This document shows positions 1 through 5,118 of a stretch of 7,355 nt of DNA, piece by piece. Numbering within the stretch: position 1 is the stretch's first letter; the number at the start of each line of letters is the position of its first letter. The position numbers and the translations under genes were made by a program. The notes under the pieces were generated by a model that saw nothing but the letters and a program-made list of their open reading frames with translations, did no database searches and was not told where the DNA came from. Source of the stretch: Solirubrobacteraceae bacterium (GTDB lineage Bacteria > Actinomycetota > Thermoleophilia > Solirubrobacterales > Solirubrobacteraceae); the NCBI GenBank assembly GCA_025935735.1, contig JAICUS010000297.1, positions 1 to 7,355 on the forward strand, given 5' to 3'.

Positions 1-138
1 AGCGCCGAACCCGGCGGCGGCCTGCGCGCCGCGGGCCGCGTCGCGGGCCCCGACGAGAACCGTCCACCCCCGTTCGGCGAACTGACGGGCGATATGCAGG
101 CCGATCCCGCCGGTAACCAAAGCGATGGAGTCGGTCAT
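1..138 (-). CDS. Short-chain dehydrogenase/reductase, N-terminal fragment (cut by left edge)
   Basis: The first 46 codons of an SDR-family NAD(P)-dependent oxidoreductase are present; the rest lies beyond the left edge. The ATG at 138 is preceded by a GGGG stretch that can act as ribosome binding site. The product begins MTDSIALVTGG, followed by IGLHIARQFAERGWTVLVGARD, which is the first Rossmann beta-alpha-beta unit: strand, glycine motif, helix, second strand, and an Arg-Asp pair after it that in this family often favours NADPH. The oddity is the glycine motif. SDRs normally carry TGxxxGIG, but here it reads TGGIG, three residues short, as if nine bases were lost in frame. That would be expected to disturb cofactor binding. 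The family call is firm; substrate and activity cannot be judged from this piece. Confidence 0.8.
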   Translation of the reverse strand, partial: MTDSIALVTGGIGLHIARQFAERGWTVLVGARDAARGAQAAAGFGA

Positions 139-561
139 TCCCCGATGAACCCCCGCGGGCACGGCGTTGCGACACGTCCGGAGCGTGGCGAGGCCCCGTC
201 GTCATCCCGCTGGCCCCAACCGCTCCACGTCGACCGCCTCATCCGATCACTGGATGTGCGACCGGCGCGGTGACGCGGCGCGCCCGGCTCTGACGGGTTG
301 CGATGCCAGCGCGACAAGTGGGTAGGCCCAAGGTGCGACGGCGTTCGAGGCCGGGCGTATGTGGGGGCGGTGCGCCGACCAAGGACTCACCGACGCGGAA
401 GGATCACCGCCTCCCCACACTGAGCGCCCCCGTGCTGCCAAGTCCTCGTAGCCGCCGGGAAGTCGACCATTCAAGGGCGCCGACGGTGGGCTTCGGCCGG
501 CGGGACGGGCTGCTCGGAGAACCGTCTGCTCCGAGAAGCCCGTCTGCGCGATGATGGCCTG
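139..561. other. Intergenic region between divergent SDR and ECF sigma genes
   Basis: About 420 bp lies between the divergent starts of the dehydrogenase and the sigma factor. Open frames exist on both strands, but their translations are Arg/Pro/Ser-rich with no recognisable domain, as expected of chance frames in GC-rich DNA. It presumably holds promoters for both genes. I could not identify a convincing -35/-10 pair. The only structure I can point to is the small inverted repeat at 513-535. Confidence 0.5.
513..535. repeat. Inverted repeat upstream of the ECF sigma gene
   Basis: Perfect 7-bp arms CTCGGAG and CTCCGAG flank the 9-nt spacer AACCGTCTG, ending 26 bp before the GTG start of the sigma factor. 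The spacer and left arm contain GAAC and CGTC elements reminiscent of ECF promoter boxes, but not at promoter spacing. It could be a 5' leader hairpin, an operator or chance. Confidence 0.35.
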
Positions 562-1491
562 GTGGATTTCGAGCCCTATCGTGGTGAGCTGGTGGCCTAC
601 TGCTACCGGATGCTGGGGTCCTTCCACGAGGCCGAGGACTTGGTGCAGGAGACCTTGCTGCGGGCGTGGAGGGCGCGCGACCGCTACGACCGCGCCCGGG
701 CGTCGGTGCGGACGTGGCTGTATCGGATCGCGACGAACGCGTGCCTGTCGGCGTTGGATGGTCGTGCGCGGCGGCCGTTGCCGTCTGGGCTGGTCGCGCC
801 GAGTGAGGATCCCGGCGTGCCGCTGACGCCCGCGTTGGATGTCCCCTGGCTGCAGCCGTTTCCCGACGCGCGGTTCGACGCGGGCGTGCGGACCGACATG
901 CGCCTGGCGCTGGTGGCCGCGATGCAGGTCCTGCCGCCGCGACAGCGCGCGGTGCTGGTGCTCCGCGAGGTGCTCGAGTTCAGTGCGTCAGAGGTCGCGG
1001 CGCAGCTCGACACCACGGTGGCGGCGGTCAACAGCGCTCTGCAGCGAGCCCGCGGCGCCCTGGCGGAGACACGCGATCTGGGCGAGGTCAGCGAACCGGA
1101 CGATCCGCGGGTGCGGGCGGTGATCGACCGGTACGTGCAGGCCTTCGAGGCGGCCGACGTACCCGGGCTGGTGGGGCTGCTCGCCGATGAGGCGGTGCTC
1201 GAGATGCCGCCGGTGCCGCTGTGGTACCGGGGCCGTCGCGACTACGGTCTGTTCATGCGCCGCGTGTTCGAGATGCGGGGTCCCGAATGGGCGATGAGGC
1301 AGCTCACCGCCAACGGGCAGCCCGCTCTCGCGGCCTACGCGCCGGAGCCCGGCGGCGGGCATCGGCTCCACACCCTCCAGGTCCTCACGGTCACGGGCGA
1401 CCGCGTCGCGCGCAACGTCGTGTTCGCCGATCCGCCCGTGCTCGCGGCGTTCGACCTGCCCGAGCAGCTCCCGGCCGACCAGTTCTGCTGA
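562..1491 (+). CDS. ECF sigma factor with SnoaL-like C-terminal domain (SigG/TIGR02960-type)
   Basis: A 309-residue alternative sigma factor that would direct RNA polymerase to a small regulon. Region 2 spans roughly residues 5-75, with YRMLGSFHEAEDLVQETLLRAWR followed by the WLYRIATNACL segment. Region 4 spans about 120-170, with LPPRQRAVLVLREVLEFSASEVA and the recognition helix TTVAAVNSALQRARGAL. These are hallmarks of the SigG-like group. From about residue 183 to the end is a SnoaL/NTF2-like fold (DPRVRAVIDRYVQAFEAADVPGLVGLLADEAVLEMPP), as in ECF factors that carry their own regulatory tail instead of a membrane anti-sigma factor. Consistent with that, no anti-sigma gene is adjacent. The GTG start is chosen because the frame has no other start near it and the protein then begins just ahead of region 2; the ribosome binding site is weak. 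The two following genes are co-directional, 66 bp downstream, and may be targets or co-transcribed. Confidence 0.93.
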   Translation: MDFEPYRGELVAYCYRMLGSFHEAEDLVQETLLRAWRARDRYDRARASVRTWLYRIATNACLSALDGRARRPLPSGLVAPSEDPGVPLTPALDVPWLQPFPDARFDAGVRTDMRLALVAAMQVLPPRQRAVLVLREVLEFSASEVAAQLDTTVAAVNSALQRARGALAETRDLGEVSEPDDPRVRAVIDRYVQAFEAADVPGLVGLLADEAVLEMPPVPLWYRGRRDYGLFMRRVFEMRGPEWAMRQLTANGQPALAAYAPEPGGGHRLHTLQVLTVTGDRVARNVVFADPPVLAAFDLPEQLPADQFC

Positions 1492-1543
1492 CCGCGATGA
1501 GTCCGGGCGGTGCCGCCGGTATGTATCGGCGAACACCGACTGC

Positions 1544-1549
1544 AAGGAG
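1544..1549 (+). promoter_or_regulatory. Ribosome binding site of the RibD-C/DHFR-like gene
   Basis: AAGGAG lies 8 nt before the GTG at 1558. It decides the start: the frame also has an ATG at 1510, but that would add 16 residues unlike the family and has no such site. Confidence 0.8.
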
Positions 1550-1557
1550 CCCCGATC

Positions 1558-2115
1558 GTGAGCGTCATCGTCATCGAGTTCATCACCCTGGACGGCATCG
1601 TGTCCGACCCGGACGGGTCCCAGGGCACGGCGGGCGGCGGCTGGGCGTTCCGGTTCGGCCCCGAGGCGATCGCGGGGGACAAGTTCCGGCTCGGCAGCGC
1701 GCTGGACGACGGGGTCATGCTGCTGGGACGCGAGACCTGGCAGCTGTTCTCCCGGATCTGGCCGGGACGCGACGACCCGTTCTCGATGCGGATGAACGCC
1801 GTCCCCAAGCTGGTCGCCTCCCGCACCCTGACCGACGCGTCCGCATGGGCGAACTCGCAACTCATCGGCGGCGAACCGCTCGACGCGATCAAGCGCGAGC
1901 GGCGCGACGTGATCATCACCGGCAGCCTCAGCGTCGTGCACGCGCTGATGGCCGAGGACCTGATCGACGAGTACCGGCTGCTGACGTTTCCCGTCATCCT
2001 CGGCACCGGCGAGCGGCTCTTTGCCGCCGGCAGTCCGCCCGCAGAGCTGGAATGCCTGGCGGCCGAGCGGTGCGGCGCCGCCGTCCTCGCGCGATACGGG
2101 CGGACGGCACGATGA
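1558..2115 (+). CDS. Dihydrofolate reductase family protein (RibD C-terminal domain)
   Basis: A 185-residue soluble protein of the DHFR/RibD-C fold, the NADPH-dependent reductase fold shared by bacterial DHFR-like proteins and the riboflavin-pathway reductase. Seen in the sequence: the N-terminal strand VIEFITLDGIVSDPDG (the family's 'S-LDG-ia-pdg' start), a central VMLLGRETWQLFSRIWP that matches the cofactor-side helix, and IITGSLSVVHALMAEDLIDEYRLLTFPVILGTGERLF, the conserved C-terminal signature. Length is normal for the family. The GTG start has a good ribosome binding site. Its stop overlaps the ATG of the EthD-family gene (ATGA), so the two are translationally coupled. The true substrate is unknown: most members of this group are uncharacterised and are not replacements for the essential DHFR. 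Confidence 0.92.
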   Translation: MSVIVIEFITLDGIVSDPDGSQGTAGGGWAFRFGPEAIAGDKFRLGSALDDGVMLLGRETWQLFSRIWPGRDDPFSMRMNAVPKLVASRTLTDASAWANSQLIGGEPLDAIKRERRDVIITGSLSVVHALMAEDLIDEYRLLTFPVILGTGERLFAAGSPPAELECLAAERCGAAVLARYGRTAR

Positions 2116-2429
2116 CGGCCCGCTTCCTTGCCCTGTACGACGCCCCAACCGATCCCGAGAGGTTCGACCGCCACTACCGCGAGATCCACGTGCCGCTCGC
2201 CTGCCGGCTGCCGGGGCTCCGCCGATACACCGTCGGCCGGGACGCCACACCGGTCCGCGGCGTGCCCTACCACCTGATCGCCGAGCTGGAATGGGACACG
2301 ATGGATGACCTGCGCGCCGCGTTCGCCTCGCCCGAGGGCCGCGCCACCGCCGCCGACGCGGCACGCCTCGCTGAGCTCGCCCCAGCACGCACCATGACCT
2401 TCACAGCAGAGAACGCGAGCCGCTCGTGA
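2112..2429 (+). CDS. EthD-family protein (dimeric alpha/beta barrel)
   Basis: A 105-residue protein of the EthD/ferredoxin-like dimeric barrel group. The signature is the N-terminal strand FLALYDAPTDPERFDRHYRE followed by IHVPLACRLPGLRRYTVGRD, including the family's H-x-P-L and LPGLRRY pattern, then HLIAELEWDTMDDLRAAFASPEGRATAADA, the second half of the barrel. EthD itself is needed for ethyl tert-butyl ether breakdown together with a P450, but most homologues are small enzymes or accessory proteins of unknown role. Translation is coupled to the preceding DHFR-like gene by an ATGA overlap. The gene ends 15 bp from the convergent remnant that follows. A further start codon overlaps its stop, but the frame beyond it has no recognisable product. 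Confidence 0.88.
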   Translation: MTARFLALYDAPTDPERFDRHYREIHVPLACRLPGLRRYTVGRDATPVRGVPYHLIAELEWDTMDDLRAAFASPEGRATAADAARLAELAPARTMTFTAENASRS

Positions 2430-2444
2430 GCGGACCCACGCCGC

Positions 2445-2693
2445 TCAGCGGCCCGTGGGCGGCGAAGATCGCCCGCGATCGGCTCGGCGCTTCGTTCGCC
2501 GCCGGAGCGCTTGACGGGCGACGGGACTCGGGTCCTGGATCTCCAGCACGGCCTCGCGGGACTCGGCCAGGGCCCGGCATCGGTCGAGCGCGGCGACGCC
2601 GTACTCGTCGATGGCGGTGAGCTCGGAGAGATCGAGGATCACGGTCGTTCCCGGCCGACTGTGCTCGCCGACCACGGCGCGCGGCTGATTGCG
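2445..2693 (-). pseudogene. STAS-domain remnant (C-terminal half only)
   Basis: On the minus strand the frame encodes GTTVILDLSELTAIDEYGV, then AALDRCRALAESREAVLEIQDPSPVARQALRRR. This is the second half of a STAS domain (central strand, the D-x-x-G loop, helix 2, the following strand and the PSPVARQAL helix). The first half, about 40 residues including the G-E-L-D strand, is missing, and no start codon or ribosome binding site precedes it in this frame. It follows directly on the broken response regulator, out of frame with it. The loop reads DEYG where SpoIIAA has DSSG, so the phosphorylatable Ser is a Glu. The stop is at 2445. It may be a fused second domain of the response-regulator gene, or a separate gene whose front was lost. 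Confidence 0.7.
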
Positions 2694-3050
2694 GGTGCGC
2701 GGCGAGCGCGCCGACGGCCGCCAGCAGATCGTCGAGGTCGGGCTTGTCGACGTAGCGGTCGGCACCGGCGGCCATGAAGTCGACGCGCACGTGCGGATCG
2801 CCGGCCGAGCTGAACGCGATCACCGCGACGCCGGGACATTTGCGTGCGGATCTCCCGGGTGGCCGCCACGCCGTCCATGACCGGCAATCTGCCAGTCCAT
2901 GATCACCAGGTCCGGCCGGCGCGCCCGGGTCTCGCGCACGCCGGCACGGCCGTCCGCCGCCTCGCCCACGACGGCGTGCCCGGCGTCGCCGAGTACCGAG
3001 CGCGGCGCCGCCCGGACTGCGGCGGCGTCGTCGACCAGCACGATCCGCAA
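2694..3050 (-). pseudogene. Response regulator receiver domain, frameshifted
   Basis: Three consecutive minus-strand frames together make one CheY-like receiver domain of about 120 residues. Frame one gives MRIVLVDDAAAVRAAPRSVL and, further on, RRPDLVIMDWQ (acidic pair D7/D8, phospho-acceptor D52). Frame two gives MPVMDGVAATREIRTQM. Frame three gives VIAFSSAGDPHVRVDFMAAGADRYVDKPDLDDLLAAV with the conserved Ser and Lys. One extra base in the AA at 2886-2887 explains the first break and one extra base at about 2836 explains the second; removing both restores a perfect receiver. A third shift near 2690-2705 is needed to reach the STAS remnant. The TTG start at 3050 lies 5 nt after the stop of the upstream STAS gene, so it was the second gene of that operon. 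All receiver active-site residues survive, so decay is recent or these are sequence errors. Confidence 0.85.
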
Positions 3051-3055
3051 ACGAG

Positions 3056-3397
3056 CTAACCGGCCGGCGCCGCCGCGGCCATCGCCGTCGCGGTCGAGCT
3101 GTGCAACGCGAGCGTGTGCGCCAGCCCCGCCCGCTTGAGCGTGGCGTGGATCGCTCCGCCGCGGCGGACCACCACGCGCATCCGCGTGGCCAGCCGCCCG
3201 TGCGCGGCTCTCAGCGCGCGTACGCCCTCCGCGTCGAGCCGATCGGCGTGCGCGAGATCGAGCACCACCGGCCGTCCAGCCTCGATGGCCTGCGTCAAAC
3301 AGCGCCGCACGGGCTCGACGTCCTCGCCCGCGAGCGCACCGCGCACGCTGATCACCAGCACGCCGGCGATCGCGTCGACATCCAGCTCCAACTCCAT
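3056..3397 (-). CDS. Small single-domain STAS protein (anti-sigma-factor-antagonist type)
   Basis: A 113-residue protein made of one STAS domain, the fold of SpoIIAA/RsbV, which bind anti-sigma ATPases and release sigma factors. Visible elements: first strand GVLVISVRGALAGEDVEPVRRC, central strand with loop RPVVLDLAHADRLDAEGVRAL, next strand MRVVVRRGGAIHATLKRAGL, and an Ala-rich tail. The ATG at 3397 is preferred to a start 21 codons further upstream because an AGGGG motif lies 8 nt before it and the domain begins right after it. The loop that carries the phosphorylated Ser58 of SpoIIAA (DSSG) reads D55-A-E-G here, so it cannot be switched by phosphorylation at that site. It is followed 5 nt later by the broken response regulator, and preceded by 342 bp without a gene but with several inverted repeats. 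Confidence 0.85.
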   Translation of the reverse strand: MELELDVDAIAGVLVISVRGALAGEDVEPVRRCLTQAIEAGRPVVLDLAHADRLDAEGVRALRAAHGRLATRMRVVVRRGGAIHATLKRAGLAHTLALHSSTATAMAAAAPAG

Positions 3398-3512
3398 TCC
3401 CCTCACCCCTGCGTCATCGTGGCCCGGGAACCTGCGTACCGCCGATCCCCGCGCGCGCAAACCTCGAATCGGTCCGTCGCGCCCGCCACGTTCGTGAACG
3501 CACGCCCGTCAA

Positions 3513-3526
3513 TCCGTCGCGACGGA
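3513..3526. promoter_or_regulatory. Perfect 14-bp palindrome upstream of the STAS gene
   Basis: TCCGTCGCGACGGA is its own reverse complement and lies about 116 bp before the STAS start. Its left part TCCGTCGCG recurs at 3473-3481, exactly 40 bp away (close to four helical turns), closer to the gene. This is the sort of layout used by dimeric regulators binding a full and a half site. No regulator can be named. Confidence 0.4.
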
Positions 3527-3645
3527 CGGATGATGGGGGCGCGATAGTGACGATCCCATCGGCGCCGGAGCCACCAGTTCGCGCGTCCGAAGAGGGTGAC
3601 GAGGGCCATCCGAGCGGCTGAACCGCTGAGGGTCCGGCCCAGCCG

Positions 3646-3671
3646 CGGCGGCCGTCGAGAGCCGGCCGCCG
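3646..3671. terminator. GC hairpin downstream of the mpsC-like gene (second of a pair)
   Basis: Arms CGGCGGCCG (3646-3654) and CGGCCGCCG (3663-3671) form a perfect 9-bp all-GC stem with an 8-nt loop, 69 nt beyond the MpsC stop on the minus strand. There is no T tract after it, so it would be an atypical, GC-only terminator. Confidence 0.45.
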
Positions 3672-3691
3672 GCGCAGCCCGCGCTACCCGA

Positions 3692-3717
3692 GGCGGCCGT
3701 TGGGCGAACCGGCCGCC
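3692..3717. terminator. GC hairpin downstream of the mpsC-like gene (first of a pair)
   Basis: Arms GGCGGCCG (3692-3699) and CGGCCGCC (3710-3717) form a perfect 8-bp stem with a 10-nt loop, 22 nt beyond the MpsC stop. The stem is the same as that of the hairpin at 3646-3671 but the loops differ, which suggests a duplicated or selected structure. No T tract follows. Confidence 0.45.
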
Positions 3718-3727
3718 GTCGTGCCGG

Positions 3728-3741
3728 GACCGCCGGCGGTC
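3728..3741. repeat. 14-bp palindrome overlapping the mpsC-like stop codon
   Basis: GACCGCCGGCGGTC is a perfect palindrome that covers two bases of the TGA stop of the MpsC-like gene. With the two hairpins just beyond it makes three inverted repeats within about 95 bp. Confidence 0.4.
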
Positions 3742-4111
3742 AGGGCGCCAGCCAGAACAGCTCGACCGCGAGGTCGGGGCCGACGTGGTAGTTGGAGATG
3801 AAGGCCAGCACGGTCCGTCCCGACAGTCGCTGGACGACATCGACGTAGGTGTGGCTGATGCTGGCTTGAAAGACCTTGCGGGTGTCGTGGACGTCGGGCG
3901 CGCGCTGGAGTTCGATCATCGTCTTCTCCACATCGCTGTAGATGCCGCCGAGCGTGCAGGCCAGCAGGTCATCGCCCAGCTCGACCGTCTTGGCGGTGGC
4001 CGGGATGCGGCCGTGGTAGCGCAGATGCAGCGCCACCATGGCGTCGGTGACGGCGTCCAGCAACGCCTCGCCCGAGAGCGGAGAGCGGGGGTCAGGCGAC
4101 GGCAAGAGCAC
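3740..4111 (-). CDS. DUF2294/MpsC-family protein (first copy)
   Basis: A 123-residue soluble protein of the DUF2294 family, which Pfam names MpsC after a proposed Na+-linked membrane-potential system in Staphylococcus; the molecular role is not established. Evidence: the N-terminal helix LLDAVTDAMVALHLRYHGRIPATAKTV, the strand-turn DDLLACTLGGIYSDVEKTMIEL, a helix with HDTRKVFQASISHTYVDVVQRLSGR, and the C-terminal strand VLAFISNYHVGPDLAVELFWL. It aligns end to end with the second copy at 5119-5516. No membrane segment or signal peptide is seen. The GTG at 4111 is the furthest start; it overlaps the upstream STAS gene by 20 nt, so the two are co-transcribed and coupled. A TTG two codons later (4105) is equally possible. 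The overlap argues that this MpsC protein works with the STAS protein. Confidence 0.85.
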   Translation of the reverse strand: MLLPSPDPRSPLSGEALLDAVTDAMVALHLRYHGRIPATAKTVELGDDLLACTLGGIYSDVEKTMIELQRAPDVHDTRKVFQASISHTYVDVVQRLSGRTVLAFISNYHVGPDLAVELFWLAP

Positions 4112-4919
4112 CAGCGCAGGTCAGGCAGCGCTCGTCATGGTCGAGCACCCGCGCGGCGGCCGGGGCCTGCCACAGCAGCCCGCACGCGCCCTGGCAGGCC
4201 AGCGCCGCCGCGGTCACCGATTCGGCGTCGACCGCCGCCAGATGGCGCTGGTTGACCGCCACCCCCGAGCCCGCGTGCCACCAGCCATTGACCGCGCCGC
4301 GGCGATCGAGAAAGACCTCGACCCGGTCGCCCGCCGGCACGCGCAATCCCGCAGCCGCCGGAGCCCACGCGCGCCGGATCGAACCATCGGGACATTGCGC
4401 CCACAACCCACGCTCCGGGACGTCCATCACCCGGGCCGTGACGACCCCGGCGTTGACGGGATTCTTGAGCGGATCGACCCCACCGCGAACGACGGGTCCA
4501 GCGGGGACGGGCCGGTCGGGCATCACCGAGACCGCATTCCCGCGCACCCCGGCCGCCGCGGGCGCGCCGGGAAGCACATCCACCATCGCCCGGGTCCCGG
4601 TCACGGCGAACAACCGCTCGAACTCCGCCGACGCGCCGACCAGCACCAGCCGCGACCCGCGCCGGCGCGCGCGCCGCGCGCTGTCGAGCAGCACATGCAG
4701 CGCCGAGCAGTCCACGAAGGACACCTCGCCCACATCGACCATCACCAGCCGCGCGTGCTCCAGCGCGTCCTGGAGGACCTGTTCGAGCTGTGGCGCGGTG
4801 AGCATGTCCAACTCGCCCGCCACCCGCAGCGTGGCGGCCTGCATCCCGGCTGCAGACCACTCGCAGCCAAACCGCGCCGGCTCGCCGCCGGGACCATCAG
4901 AGCCGCTGTGAGAAGACAT
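4092..4919 (-). CDS. STAS protein with Cys-rich C-terminal domain of unknown function
   Basis: A 275-residue protein. Residues about 25-118 are a STAS domain: AATLRVAGELDMLTAPQLEQ, then RLVMVDVGEVSFVDCSALHV with the loop D70-C-S-A in place of DSSG, then GSRLVLVGASAEFERLFAVTG. A Pro/Val linker follows. The C-terminal 100 or so residues (LWAQCPDGSIRRAW onward) match no family I recognise. They contain C176, then C242-x3-C246 and C265-x2-C268 near the end, a spacing that suggests a small zinc site or a redox pair. The ATG at 4919 is chosen because GGAG stands 7 nt before it and the STAS domain starts soon after; a longer frame would add 17 unlikely residues. It overlaps the MpsC-like gene downstream and is divergent from the second MpsC-like gene, so it sits at the centre of the cluster. 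A sensor-type antagonist is an inference. Confidence 0.85.
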   Translation of the reverse strand: MSSHSGSDGPGGEPARFGCEWSAAGMQAATLRVAGELDMLTAPQLEQVLQDALEHARLVMVDVGEVSFVDCSALHVLLDSARRARRRGSRLVLVGASAEFERLFAVTGTRAMVDVLPGAPAAAGVRGNAVSVMPDRPVPAGPVVRGGVDPLKNPVNAGVVTARVMDVPERGLWAQCPDGSIRRAWAPAAAGLRVPAGDRVEVFLDRRGAVNGWWHAGSGVAVNQRHLAAVDAESVTAAALACQGACGLLWQAPAAARVLDHDERCLTCAGALAVA

Positions 4920-5118
4920 CCGAGAACTCCAGGTCGCACCACACCCCGAAGTCCGATCGAACTGCCCCAAAACGGCGGGAGCCCCTCGATCAAGCCCTCA
5001 ACCCCGACTATACCCCCGCAATGCAAGCGCGGCACACGTCCTCGCCGTCACCGGCCGACGACGCCGTGCGCGCCTAGCATCTACCACATCCGCGAGACCT
5101 CGACTCGGAAAGGACGCC
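4920..5118. promoter_or_regulatory. Divergent promoter region between STAS and second mpsC-like genes
   Basis: The 199 bp between two divergent starts must serve both genes. On the minus strand TATAGT at 5012-5007 is a good -10 candidate about 88 bp from the STAS start, without an obvious -35. On the plus strand TAGCAT at 5075-5080 is a possible -10 about 39 bp before the MpsC start. The local base mix (4970-5015) is less GC-rich than the surroundings, which fits a promoter. No operator is clear. Confidence 0.45.
5107..5114 (+). promoter_or_regulatory. Ribosome binding site of the second mpsC-like gene
   Basis: GGAAAGGA ends 4 nt before the ATG at 5119 and fixes that start. It shows that the gene was built to be translated, even though its frame now breaks near the end. 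Confidence 0.75.

Larger units (their letters stand above)
3398..3739. other. Intergenic region rich in inverted repeats, between mpsC-like and STAS genes
   Basis: This gap separates two co-directional minus-strand genes. Open frames across it give Arg-rich translations with no domain. The half near the STAS start holds dyads that look like operator sites (3489-3500 with arms CGTTC/GAACG, and 3513-3526). The half near the MpsC stop holds a cluster of GC hairpins that look like a terminator region. The layout suggests that the upstream transcript ends here and the small STAS gene has its own promoter. Confidence 0.55.

Noticed and set aside
988..2388. 466-codon open frame on the minus strand
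   Set aside because: It lies opposite the sigma, DHFR-like and EthD genes, is Arg/Gly/Pro-rich and has no domain. The plus-strand genes have clear families and a ribosome binding site.
1221..2429. 402-codon open frame on the plus strand
   Set aside because: Low-complexity Arg/Ala translation running out of frame through three recognised genes; only its last 105 codons, which are the EthD-family protein, are real.
2426..2620. 64-codon plus-strand frame overlapping the EthD stop as GTGA
   Set aside because: The overlap looks like coupling, but the translation is Arg/Pro/Gly-rich without a domain and lies antisense to the recognisable STAS remnant.
3403..3840. 145-codon minus-strand frame across the intergenic gap
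   Set aside because: Arg/Ser-rich, runs out of frame through the end of the MpsC-like gene and into the region with dyads; no recognisable feature.
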